A stretch of DNA of 64,000 bases from JAUWCL01 sp964599375. Its GTDB lineage: Bacteria; Krumholzibacteriota; Krumholzibacteriia; Krumholzibacteriales; Krumholzibacteriaceae. This document shows positions 8,903 through 17,352 of this stretch, in pieces. The stretch lies in the NCBI GenBank assembly GCA_964599375.1, contig CAZREW010000014.1, positions 16,133 through 80,132 of the forward strand, given 5' to 3'. Made by a program: the position numbers and the translations under genes. The notes beneath the pieces are model-generated. The model saw only the letters and a program-made list of their open reading frames with translations. It searched no databases and had not been told where the DNA came from. Position 1 is the stretch's first letter. Each line of letters opens with the position of its first letter.

Positions 8903-9883
8903 TTAAATATTAGTCAAATAAACAGTGATCAGCTCCATCATCGACAGCAGGTCGAGCCGGTTGTGGTGGATCACGGCGGCCATCCGCCGCGCGTCCCTCG
9001 TTCGGACGTAATCGTGGTAAGCCCCGGGGATCTCGCTGCCGGGGATGTCGCCGGTCCTCTTCCTCCCGAGGACGAACCTCTCGAGCGTCTGGAGCCTGTG
9101 GTCGGGAGTGCGCCCCTTCATCAGCGCCCTCGATACCGGGAGAAGATCGACGTGAGAGCGGGGCATCCCCATCGGCAGGCCGTGAAAGGTCATCCTGTCG
9201 GCGATGAACGGGACATCGAAGGTGTTCCCGTTGAAGGTGACTAGCACCTCGCGCGAGGCGAGCATCCGCGAGACGGATGATAATACGGCGCGCTCCTCCG
9301 TATAGTCCCTCGCGAAGAGCTGGTCTATGATCAGGTCCTCACCCTCGCTGTACATAAGACCGACGAGGAACAGAGGCGTGCTGCGAAGTCCGGTGGTCTC
9401 GATGTCGAGGTATAATATTCCCGCCGGCGAAGTGGCCAGCGCCTGCAGGGAACTGCATCCAGCGGGCAGCTCCACTGGAGAGGACGCGAGAGCATCGATG
9501 TATTCGGCATGCGTAGCCCTCCCCCTCTCCCATATCTCCCCGGCGCTCCTTCGGACCCTCCAGAACACCCCCTCGGCGTTCTTAACGGCCTCTCCCGGGA
9601 CGGTCATCTCGATCGTGCCCCCGGCCGGCTCCGTGAATGGCTCTTCGTCCGCCAGGGCCTCCGGGCCAATTACGGGGACGCTCGGCTTCCCGGGCTTTGC
9701 CGCGGGCGGACCTTCGCCAGGGGCCGGCGCCCGTGGAACGGGAGGCGCGGCGCGCGCCCCGTCTCCGCCAAAAACCCCTCTGGCGCGCTCCTTGAGCCTC
9801 TGGAGCTCGCTTTTCAGATCGTGTCCCTCATTGCCGCTCACGCCTCTCTTACCCTCTTTCTCCCGCTGAATGGCTTCAGACAT
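8903..9883 (-). CDS. mrfB: MrfB/YprB-type RNase H-like exonuclease
   Basis: 326 residues from the ATG at 9883, chosen because the longer frame runs into the divergent promoter of the M23 gene; a GTG at 9841 is also possible. The C-terminal half is an RNase H-like 3'-5' exonuclease domain with the first acidic pair in YLDIETTGL (Asp160, Glu162), NTFDVPF (Asp223), and HHNRLDLLSM (Asp311), the DEDD pattern of YprB. The N-terminal third is low-complexity and Pro/Ala-rich. It lies immediately upstream of mrfA, so the two probably act in one repair pathway. The order is B-A, the reverse of my recollection of B. subtilis. Confidence 0.82.
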   Translation of the reverse strand: MSEAIQREKEGKRGVSGNEGHDLKSELQRLKERARGVFGGDGARAAPPVPRAPAPGEGPPAAKPGKPSVPVIGPEALADEEPFTEPAGGTIEMTVPGEAVKNAEGVFWRVRRSAGEIWERGRATHAEYIDALASSPVELPAGCSSLQALATSPAGILYLDIETTGLRSTPLFLVGLMYSEGEDLIIDQLFARDYTEERAVLSSVSRMLASREVLVTFNGNTFDVPFIADRMTFHGLPMGMPRSHVDLLPVSRALMKGRTPDHRLQTLERFVLGRKRTGDIPGSEIPGAYHDYVRTRDARRMAAVIHHNRLDLLSMMELITVYLTNI

Positions 9884-9952
9884 GATAAAGGCTTCGGCCG
9901 CGGCGTTCAAGCGGTCCGTATCTTGCAACCTTGATGAAATATCCACTTTTGC

Positions 9953-9982
9953 TTGACGCCCCGGCGGATATGGGGATATTTT
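9953..9982 (+). promoter_or_regulatory. Promoter for the M23 peptidase-queH unit
   Basis: TTGACG, 18 nt, TATTTT on the plus strand. The predicted transcription start is about 15-20 nt before the ATG at 10006, which rules out the earlier in-frame starts at 9931 and 9970. Confidence 0.65.
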
Positions 9983-10005
9983 ACACCGAGCAGGCATGGA
10001 GGATA

Positions 10006-11376
10006 ATGAGCAGTGAAAAGAAGATAACGATATTCGTGGTGATCGCAGCGGTGGTCGCGGCGGTTATCATCACCACCTACGACAGGGAAGCCGTCAGGGA
10101 CGATCCCGCTTCAACCCCCGCTTCCATGATGGCAGAGGCGGTTCCCGGCGACTTCGAGACGGTTCCCGCGCCTCCCCCCGTGCCCGACCATTCGGGGGCG
10201 ATAAAGAGCAACTCGAGCTTCTCCGACGTGATGACCGCCTGCGGCGCAACGCATCAACTGGTACACGACATCGTAAAGGCGGCAAAGCCGGTCTGCGACC
10301 TGGGCAGGGTCCGGGCGGGCCAGAAGTACGAGGTCTTCAACGGCAGCGACGGCCAGATCGAAAGGGTCCTTCTGTCGACGCCGGACGAAGCTGGGTACCT
10401 CGAGATCGCCTGCTCCCCGGAAGGGGTCGATGTTGAACAGAAGGAATACCCTTACGAGGTCACGGTCAGGGAGGCCTCGGGCCTTATAACCCAGTCTCTC
10501 TTCATGTCGATAACCGAGCAGGAGCTCCCACAGGAGCTCGGTGCGAAACTCGTCGACATCTACGCCTGGGACATCGATTTCTTCACCGAGATAAGGAAGA
10601 ACGACTTCTTCAGGGTGGTATACGAGGAACGCAGGATGCTCGACGGCCCTGACCACGAGGAAAAGACGGCCGTCGGGAGGATCATCGCCGCCGAGTTCAA
10701 CACGAGCGGCGAAAGCCACTATTGCTTCCTCTTCGACAACGAAGAGGATTTCCCCGACTTTTTCGACTACGACGGCAAGTCGCTCCGCAAGCAGCTGCTC
10801 CGCGCGCCCCTGTCGTACACGCGTATAAGCTCCGGGTTCAGCAAGAGGCGCTTCCACCCGGTCCTTAACCACTACGCTCCGCATCTCGGTATCGACTACG
10901 CCGCCCCGACCGGCACCCCGGTCATGTCCACCGGAGACGGAACGGTGATGACCGCATCGAGGACTAAGGCTAACGGTAACTACATCAAGATCAGGCACAA
11001 CAACAGCTATATATCCTACTACCTCCATCTCAGCAGGTTCGGCGCGGGGATCAAGTCGGGAGTGAAGGTAAAGCAGGGTCAGGTGATAGGATACGTCGGA
11101 GCCACCGGATACGCTACCGGGCCCCACCTCGACTACCGCGTCAAGAAGAACGGCACGTTCGTAAACCCGCGCACGCTGAAGTTACCGCCCGCAAAACCTG
11201 TCAGCAGCGAGAACATGGCGTTTTTTACGGCCAGGCGCGACTCGCTGATCTCAGTATTAAGGGCCGTTCCGGTCCGCGACCCCAGGGGCGAGTACTTCGC
11301 CGAGGGGGGCGGCGGGCTCGGCTCCGAGTCGCCGGGCAGGCCGGGAGACAGCGGCGGTTCACCCCTTCCCCACTGA
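10006..11376 (+). CDS. Membrane-anchored M23 family murein endopeptidase
   Basis: 456 residues from the ATG at 10006 (GGAGG close upstream). An N-terminal signal anchor (residues 7-24) is followed by a Pro-rich linker, an OapA/LysM-like region, and a C-terminal M23 LytM domain. Zinc ligands are His293 and Asp297 (HLGIDYAAP) and His374 (HLDYRV); His341 in YYLHLSRF is catalytic. Such MepM-like enzymes cut peptide crosslinks in peptidoglycan. The next gene, queH, starts 3 nt downstream, so they are cotranscribed though functionally unrelated. Confidence 0.9.
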   Translation: MSSEKKITIFVVIAAVVAAVIITTYDREAVRDDPASTPASMMAEAVPGDFETVPAPPPVPDHSGAIKSNSSFSDVMTACGATHQLVHDIVKAAKPVCDLGRVRAGQKYEVFNGSDGQIERVLLSTPDEAGYLEIACSPEGVDVEQKEYPYEVTVREASGLITQSLFMSITEQELPQELGAKLVDIYAWDIDFFTEIRKNDFFRVVYEERRMLDGPDHEEKTAVGRIIAAEFNTSGESHYCFLFDNEEDFPDFFDYDGKSLRKQLLRAPLSYTRISSGFSKRRFHPVLNHYAPHLGIDYAAPTGTPVMSTGDGTVMTASRTKANGNYIKIRHNNSYISYYLHLSRFGAGIKSGVKVKQGQVIGYVGATGYATGPHLDYRVKKNGTFVNPRTLKLPPAKPVSSENMAFFTARRDSLISVLRAVPVRDPRGEYFAEGGGGLGSESPGRPGDSGGSPLPH

Positions 11377-11379
11377 GCC

Positions 11380-11940
11380 ATGGGACACCCTGGACGCATC
11401 CTGGTCCACGCGTGCTGCGCATCCTGCTCGAGTTACGTCCTCGAGTATCTCCAGCGTGTGTACGACGTCACTGCCTATTACTACAATCCGAACATCCAGC
11501 CCGAGGCCGAGTATCTCCTCAGGCTCGGCGAGATGGGGACCCTCTGCGGTCGCCTCGGGATAACGCTTATCGAGGGGCCGCGCGACTTCGAAGGATGGGA
11601 CCGTGCGATAGCCCCCTATTCGCACCTTCCTGAGAAGAGCGAGCGCTGCCGGATCTGCTACCGACTCAGGCTCGAGGAGACGGCGAGGAAAACGGCGGCA
11701 GACGGGTTCGGGCTCTTCACCACTACTCTCTCTGTCAGCCCGCACAAGATCCACCCGTGGATAGTCGAGGAGGGGGCTGATGCCGGCGGTAGGCACGGCG
11801 TGGAATTCCTCGGAGAGGACTTCAAGAAGAAGGGCGGATTCCAGGAGAGCTGCAGAAAGAGCAGGGAACTCGGCCTTACCAGGCAGGACTACTGTGGATG
11901 CCTTTTTTCACTCAGTGAAGCGCGGGAGAGACGCAGGTAA
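11380..11940 (+). CDS. queH: Epoxyqueuosine reductase QueH
   Basis: 186 residues of the QueH (DUF208) family, the non-cobalamin enzyme for the last step of queuosine synthesis in tRNA. Visible family marks are HACCASC (Cys12, Cys13), ERCRICYRLRLEE (Cys90, Cys93), SPHKIHP, and DYCGC (Cys172, Cys174). The four paired cysteines hold the [4Fe-4S] cluster and an adjacent metal site. It follows the M23 gene with a 3-nt gap and ends convergently 11 nt from the end of selD. Confidence 0.94.
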   Translation: MGHPGRILVHACCASCSSYVLEYLQRVYDVTAYYYNPNIQPEAEYLLRLGEMGTLCGRLGITLIEGPRDFEGWDRAIAPYSHLPEKSERCRICYRLRLEETARKTAADGFGLFTTTLSVSPHKIHPWIVEEGADAGGRHGVEFLGEDFKKKGGFQESCRKSRELGLTRQDYCGCLFSLSEARERRR

Positions 11941-11951
11941 CGGCCCGCACC

Positions 11952-12998
11952 TCAGCCCCTGACGACGATCGGCTTGTCCCCGCGGGGAAGGACCTCCCCG
12001 ATGACGGCGGCGTATGCGGCCCCCGAGCCCCTCACCGAATCGACCAGGCCCGCGGCCCTGCCGGCGGTCATCGATATGAGCAGGCCTCCCGAGGTCTGCG
12101 GGTCGTGAAGGACCATCTTCTGCTCCCTCGTGACCCTGCCCTCGTAGGATACCGACGCGGAGACGAACTCTACGTTAGAAGCTCCGCCGCCGGTGAGGAC
12201 TCCATAAGACGCGAATTCGACCGCCTTCGGCAGGAAGGGCACGGCGCCGAGGTCTATCGCGAGAGTGACTCCTGATTGATCCGCCATCTCGAGGGCATGC
12301 CCCGCCAGCCCGAACCCGGTCACATCGGTGCAGGCGTGCGCTCCCGCGGCGACCATGGCCCTGGCCGCCGCGGCGTTCAGGGCCGTCATCTGATCGATGA
12401 AGAGCTTCTCCTGGTCCCCGCCGAGGACCCCGTTCTTCATCGCCGTCGAGTATATACCGGTGCCGAGCGGCTTTGTCAGCACGAGCTCATCGCCCGGCCT
12501 CGCTCCGGCCGTGAGCACGATATGGTCGGGGTGAATAATCCCGACCACCGAGAGCCCGTACTTGAGCTCGCTGTCCTGCAGGGTATGCCCTCCGACTATG
12601 ACTGCGCCGGCCTCGTTCACCTTGTCGGCACCGCCGCGCATCAGGAGCTCGAGCGCCTCGATCTCGAGCTTTCCCTCGGGGAACCCGATGATGTTGAGAG
12701 CCGAGAGAGGCTCGCCGCCCATCGCGTAGATGTCGCTCATCGCGTTGGCCGCGGCGACCTGCCCGAAGACGTATGGATCGTCTACGATGGCGGGGAAGAA
12801 ATCGACGGTGAGGATGATCGCCTTGTCGTCGCTTACGCGCAGTACTCCGCTGTCATCCGCCTGGCCCGTTCCGACTATCAGGTCGGGATGGTTCTGGGGA
12901 GGAAGCTTTCTTAAGACTGGCCACAACTCCGTCGGGCTGAGCTTGGACGCTCAGCCCGAACAGGAAGCCATGGCCGTAAGACGGTACTTCTTCGACAT
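11952..12998 (-). CDS. selD: Selenide water dikinase (selenophosphate synthetase), selenocysteine-containing
   Basis: 348 residues when read through one in-frame TGA. The ATG at 12998 has AAAGGTGA upstream. The first residues are MSKKYRLTAMASCSG, then TGA at 12953-12951 (codon 16), then ASKLSPTEL. This places selenocysteine at the family's active-site position, where other SelD proteins have GC-x-K or GU-x-K. Downstream are GTGQADDSGVLR, TVDFFPAIVDDPY and NAMSDIYAMGG (ATP and metal sites). It makes selenophosphate from selenide and ATP for selenocysteine and selenouridine. A start after the TGA would remove the active site. It is cotranscribed with the ferredoxin gene 31 nt upstream. Confidence 0.95.
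12932..12959 (-). promoter_or_regulatory. Hairpin around the selD UGA, candidate SECIS
   Basis: The mRNA has a perfect 11-bp inverted repeat, arms UCGGGCUGAGC and GCUCAGCCCGA, with a 6-nt loop GUCCAA. The UGA (12953-12951) is in the 5' arm, so UGAGC pairs with GCUCA. The loop begins with GU, as in many bacterial SECIS loops. The UGA-to-loop distance is only 2 nt, far shorter than the classical bacterial element. Confidence 0.5.
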
Positions 12999-13029
12999 TC
13001 TCACCTTTCTAAGGCGGCGGGGCTGCCGA

Positions 13030-13200
13030 TCAACCCGGGGTGATAGCATCAACCGGGCATACATCGACGCAGGCACCACAGTCGGTGCAGGTCTCAGCGT
13101 CGATCACGTACTTGTCGTCGCCTTCCGAAATCGCCTCTACCGGGCACTCTGACATACAGGCGCCACAGGCGATGCACTCGTCACTGATTACGTGAGCCAT
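13030..13200 (-). CDS. 2[4Fe-4S] ferredoxin
   Basis: A 56-residue gene: ATG at 13198-13200 after GGAGG, TGA at 13030-13032. The sequence contains two clostridial-type motifs, CIACGACMSECP and CTDCGACVDVCP, each followed by V-x-A-I, so it binds two [4Fe-4S] clusters. It is a small soluble electron carrier. It lies 31 nt upstream of selD under the same promoter. Whether it serves selenium metabolism or a more general redox role cannot be told from sequence. Confidence 0.93.
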   Translation of the reverse strand: MAHVISDECIACGACMSECPVEAISEGDDKYVIDAETCTDCGACVDVCPVDAITPG

Positions 13201-13245
13201 CTTTTCCTCCGTTGAGGTGGTCCGATCTACAAAAACCGTTCCTAT

Positions 13246-13274
13246 TAAATATAAAAATACCGGGGTCCGGTCAA
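13246..13274 (-). promoter_or_regulatory. Promoter for the ferredoxin-selD unit
   Basis: TTGACC, 17 nt, TATTTA on the minus strand, ending about 45 nt before the ferredoxin ATG and just after the stop of the M16 peptidase gene. Confidence 0.6.
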
Positions 13275-13277
13275 CGA

Positions 13278-15908
13278 TTATCGTCCCATCATGCCCGGAG
13301 GCATCGATTTTTTTTCTTCCGGCTCTCCGGACGGCAGAAGCCGCACGAGAAGGGCGCCTTCGAGCCGCAGGCGGCCCACCGCTTCGAGAACGGACTCCAG
13401 GGGAGCTGCCGCGATTAGCTCCAGGCCGTCCTTATCCCCCCTGAAGAGTTGGTCCAGGCCGATCCCGAGAGCCTCCCCGGCGCTGGAAAGCTCCCTTCTC
13501 GAGAGCCTCGAGACGAGCCGGCTCCTGGCGGCATCGGCTTCGGCCGCCATTATCGGATCGGCCGAGAGCCCCTCTATATCATCCCGGAGGGCCTTTTCGG
13601 CCTCTTCAACGTTCTCAGCCCTGGTGCCGAGGCTCGCCGTGACCACGGCGTACCCGCCGACCTGCGTCATCGAGCAACCGGTCGAGTACGCGAGCCCCCT
13701 TGTCTCCCTTATGTCGAGCTGCATACGGCGGCTCAGTGCCTCTGCGGCAACCGAGAGGGCCGCGATCTCCCCGGGGAAGAGGCTGTCAAGGCGCCAGGCG
13801 GCGGCGAGCTGAGCGCCGCTACCACCTGATTCTCCCTCGACCCTGCCCGGCTCGTAGGGGCCGGGGGCTTCCCGGCAGGGCCTGCCTTTCGAGACCGGCG
13901 TATCACCGAAGATCGAGCCGAGGAGCCCGATCCCCGCCTCCTCACCCATAGCCGAGACAAGCGTCACAGCAGTGCCCTCGCCTCCGGTGAGCTCCTTGAG
14001 CACGTCCCGCACCGCGGCCGAGTCCGGACCCGCCCACCAGCCCGGGGACCTGTACATATCCTCCCCATACCTGTGGCCGGGGAAAAGGCCCCCGTAGATC
14101 GCCTTTCTCATCGCCGATGAGGACTGGCCGAGGCGGGCGCCGATCGCCGCCGGTATCGAGGACGCCGCTGCCTCGATCTCCGCCAGTGGCATCCTGTACT
14201 CCCACAGGAGGCCCCGGAGCTTAAGGGCCGCCTCCCTCATCCTTCCGGGCGGAGTCTCCAGCCTGACGCAGATCCAAGAGGGGTTTATCAGGTAGTCGTC
14301 CATCGGGATGTACGGGTTGTCGCCCCACTGGATCCTCGCCCCTATCGAGGCGAGTTCGAGCTCGAGACCTTTCCCGGCCTGAGAGCGCTCGAGGATGTCG
14401 AACACCGCCGTGGCGGCGTCCGCCTGCGGACCGGCGCAGGCCCTGCCGGGAAAGAGGAGGCACAGAGCCTCGACGGGCGATCCCTCCCTCATCCGCGCGC
14501 CTACGGCCATTCCTCCTTCCAGCATCTGGAACCGCGCTTCCCGCCTTTCCATCCTTATGCCGGGCATGGACGGCGCCGCATAAAAACCATTGTACATCGG
14601 TGTTGCGAGGTATCCTTCTACCAGCCTGGAGATGTCCGACGGCTTCACCCTTCCGGCCGCCTCGATGGACGACGCCCAGAGAGCTCCCGTCACGCCCATC
14701 GCCTCGCCGTTGAGCATCACGTAGAAGTGGTACCGTTCACGGTCAAAGATATCGGATGAGGCGAAGGATGTCTTCGCCGTCTCCAGCTCTTTCGCGCCGG
14801 GAGACCACGCCGAAAGGGAGGTGACCGCGCCGACAAGCAGCCCCGGATCGACTGGGCCGCCGTCTTTTCCCTCGACACTTATGCGCAGAGCCGAGAAGTC
14901 CTCGTGCACCTCCAGCCCCGCTGACGGCTCCTCGAGTCCGGCCTTCTTCGCCGCCTCCCTCAGTGGCGACGACGGAGACTCGAGCATACTGGAGAGCAGC
15001 ATCGCGGCCGGAAAGAGCCTGTCGCCCGCAGCGGGCATCCTGACAAGAAGATCCACCCTGCTTCTGGCTTCTTCGACCACGCGGGTCGTCACTTCCCCGC
15101 TCCACCTCGGCTCGAGTCGCGGCGCCTTCGCACCGGCGACGCCGGCTCCGCCCGCCGCTCCAGGCAGCGTGAAGTAGTCATCGAGCCAGCCGAGCGTCCT
15201 GCCCCTGTCAAAATCCCCCGTGATGAATATCCTCATCCTTCCCGGGGTGTACATCGCCCTGTAGTACTCTATTATCCTCTCCCTCGAGACGCTCTCCATC
15301 GTCGACTGGTACCCGATCACGGGCTCCGTCAGCGACGAGCCCCTGTAGAGGAACCTGTCGGCCTCCCTCGAGACCGCTTCGCCGGGATCATCCTGCCCGT
15401 GAGCCATCTCCTCGAGCACGACCTTGCGCTCCTTCTCGATCTCGTCCGGGGAGAAGACCGGGTGAAGAAGCATCTGCGAGAGTATCTCGATCGATTCCTC
15501 GAGCAGGTCGGCTCTGGCAAGAAGGAAATAGACAGTCACTTCCTTGCGCGTGAACGCGTTGAGGAAGGCGCCGTTGTCGTCGGCCCATCCGCTTATCTCC
15601 TCGCGCGTGAACCTCTCCGAGCCGTCAAAGAGGAGATGCTCGAGCAGGTGTGTCACGCCCCGCGTCTCCGGGGCCTCCCAGGCCGAGCCGGACCTTACCG
15701 CCACGGCCACGAGTACCGAGCCAGAGCCGGGGCAGCGGTCGAGCACGATCTCGGCCCCGCCCGCCCCCGTAACCTTCTCGGGAAGGAGCCGGTCCGCGCG
15801 GGCCGGCGTCGTAAGCGCGGTGGCCGTCAGAAGGGCCGCGGCGAAGAAGGTGAAATAGTGACTGGAACTGGTCCTGCGGCTGAGCGCCGAGCAGATCGAT
15901 CGGATCAT
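13278..15908 (-). CDS. Secreted M16 family zinc peptidase (two-half, insulinase/pitrilysin-like)
   Basis: 876 residues. A signal peptide (about 1-38, ending TTPARA) leads into an active M16 domain with the inverted zinc motif HLLEH (His87, Glu90, His91) and the third ligand Glu167 in VVLEEMAH, exactly 76 residues on. The C-terminal half is a second, catalytically empty M16-like repeat. GGAGG precedes the ATG by 9 nt. Such proteins degrade peptides in the periplasm. It follows lpdA by 60 nt in what looks like a long operon. Confidence 0.88.
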   Translation of the reverse strand: MIRSICSALSRRTSSSHYFTFFAAALLTATALTTPARADRLLPEKVTGAGGAEIVLDRCPGSGSVLVAVAVRSGSAWEAPETRGVTHLLEHLLFDGSERFTREEISGWADDNGAFLNAFTRKEVTVYFLLARADLLEESIEILSQMLLHPVFSPDEIEKERKVVLEEMAHGQDDPGEAVSREADRFLYRGSSLTEPVIGYQSTMESVSRERIIEYYRAMYTPGRMRIFITGDFDRGRTLGWLDDYFTLPGAAGGAGVAGAKAPRLEPRWSGEVTTRVVEEARSRVDLLVRMPAAGDRLFPAAMLLSSMLESPSSPLREAAKKAGLEEPSAGLEVHEDFSALRISVEGKDGGPVDPGLLVGAVTSLSAWSPGAKELETAKTSFASSDIFDRERYHFYVMLNGEAMGVTGALWASSIEAAGRVKPSDISRLVEGYLATPMYNGFYAAPSMPGIRMERREARFQMLEGGMAVGARMREGSPVEALCLLFPGRACAGPQADAATAVFDILERSQAGKGLELELASIGARIQWGDNPYIPMDDYLINPSWICVRLETPPGRMREAALKLRGLLWEYRMPLAEIEAAASSIPAAIGARLGQSSSAMRKAIYGGLFPGHRYGEDMYRSPGWWAGPDSAAVRDVLKELTGGEGTAVTLVSAMGEEAGIGLLGSIFGDTPVSKGRPCREAPGPYEPGRVEGESGGSGAQLAAAWRLDSLFPGEIAALSVAAEALSRRMQLDIRETRGLAYSTGCSMTQVGGYAVVTASLGTRAENVEEAEKALRDDIEGLSADPIMAAEADAARSRLVSRLSRRELSSAGEALGIGLDQLFRGDKDGLELIAAAPLESVLEAVGRLRLEGALLVRLLPSGEPEEKKSMPPGMMGR

Positions 15909-15968
15909 CCGGCCGTACCTCCGGTAAGTCTGTGGGGCTTTCCGATGCTCGATCTCGGGGACTGAGTA

Positions 15969-17339
15969 TCAGAGTATATCTATCGCCCTTCCCTCGATCG
16001 CCTCGGCCGCCTCCGCCAGGGCCTCCGAAAGGGTCGGGTGGGGGAACATCGATTCGGTGAACTCGCGGGCGGTCAGCTTTCCGCCGAGCGCCACTATACC
16101 GGCTGCGAGGAGCTCGGTAGCCTGGGGGCCTATGATGTGGAGCCCGAGAAGCCTGCCGTCCTTCTTCGAGGCGATCCATTTGACGAACCCTTCCTCCTCG
16201 CGAAGCCCCTTAGCCTTCCCGCTGGCGGCGAACGGGAACCTGCCCGTTGAGATATCGATGCCCTTTTCCTTAGCCTCCTGCTCGGTCATGCCGACTCGCG
16301 AGACCTCGGGAAGGGTGTATATCGTGGCAGGCACCGCGCTGTAATCGACACTCGAGGGATGCCCTAGGGCGTTCGCGGCGGCGACCGTCCCCTCACGCGT
16401 AGCCACGTGGGCCAGCAGCCATCCGCCGATGACGTCGCCGGCTGCGAAGACCCCGTCGACGTTCGTGCGCATCGATGAGTCGACGGTGATCCCGGCCCTC
16501 GACGACCCGATCCCCGCCTCCGCAAGGCCGATCCCCCCGGTGCGGGGCCTGCGCCCCACCGAGACCAGGGCGATCTCAGCCGATATCTCCTCTCCACCAC
16601 CAAGAAGGGCGGTTACTCCGCCGTCGCCCTTCCTCAGGGACGAGACCTTAGTGCCTAGGTGTAGGGTGATCCCCTTCTTCTTCATGTATGCCTGCAGGAA
16701 CCTTATCACGTGGATATCCTCTGTCGCGATTATCGACGGGAGCATCTCGACGATCGTGACCTTCGTGCCGAACGCGTTGAAGATAGAGGCGAACTCACAT
16801 CCTATCACTCCGCCGCCGACTATGATCATACTCTCCGGGACGCGCCCGATGTCCAGGAGGTCGGTCGAGCTCAGGACCGACCTGCCGTCGAACTCCATCC
16901 CCGGCAGCTCGATCTCCGAGGACCCGGTCGCTACGATCACCGACCTGCCCTCGACCGTGCCGTGGCCTTCGATCTCGACGGCTCCAGGCGATACGAGGCG
17001 GCCGCGCCCACTGATCACGTCGACCTTGCGCCCCTTGAGGATCTTCGCCACGCCGCCAACAAGGCTGTCGACGACGCTTTCCTTATGAGCGAACAACGCG
17101 GCCGGATCTACGGACAGCGCGCCGGAGAAACCGCCCCCCTGCCCCGAGGCGGCAAGCTCGATCAGGTGCGCGGCTCCATGAAGGGTCTTCGTAGGGATGC
17201 AGCCCCTGTTGAGGCACACGCCGCCGAGCCTGTCCTCCTCTATCAGGCACGCCTTCGCGCCGAGCTGCGCGGCCCTTATCGCAGCCGGGTACCCGGCCGG
17301 GCCACCCCCGAGCACGACGATATCATATGCGGATGACAA
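15969..17339 (-). CDS. lpdA: Dihydrolipoyl dehydrogenase
   Basis: 456 residues. FAD-binding GGGPAGYPAAI at the N-terminus, the redox-active disulfide in GGVCLNRGCIPTK (Cys42, Cys47), NAD-binding GGGVIGCEFAS, and the C-terminal active-site HPTLSEAL. It reoxidises dihydrolipoamide of 2-oxoacid dehydrogenase or glycine cleavage complexes with NAD+. The TTG start follows GGGAGG. No E1 or E2 genes are in the window, so the partner complex is unknown. It sits 13 nt after the LytTR regulator gene. Confidence 0.95.
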   Translation of the reverse strand: MSSAYDIVVLGGGPAGYPAAIRAAQLGAKACLIEEDRLGGVCLNRGCIPTKTLHGAAHLIELAASGQGGGFSGALSVDPAALFAHKESVVDSLVGGVAKILKGRKVDVISGRGRLVSPGAVEIEGHGTVEGRSVIVATGSSEIELPGMEFDGRSVLSSTDLLDIGRVPESMIIVGGGVIGCEFASIFNAFGTKVTIVEMLPSIIATEDIHVIRFLQAYMKKKGITLHLGTKVSSLRKGDGGVTALLGGGEEISAEIALVSVGRRPRTGGIGLAEAGIGSSRAGITVDSSMRTNVDGVFAAGDVIGGWLLAHVATREGTVAAANALGHPSSVDYSAVPATIYTLPEVSRVGMTEQEAKEKGIDISTGRFPFAASGKAKGLREEEGFVKWIASKKDGRLLGLHIIGPQATELLAAGIVALGGKLTAREFTESMFPHPTLSEALAEAAEAIEGRAIDIL

Positions 17340-17352
17340 GATCGGACCTCCC

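Noticed and set aside
9931..10005. Upstream starts for the M23 peptidase at 9931 or 9970
   Set aside because: They lie at or before a TTGACG-18-TATTTT promoter, so the transcript would begin after them.
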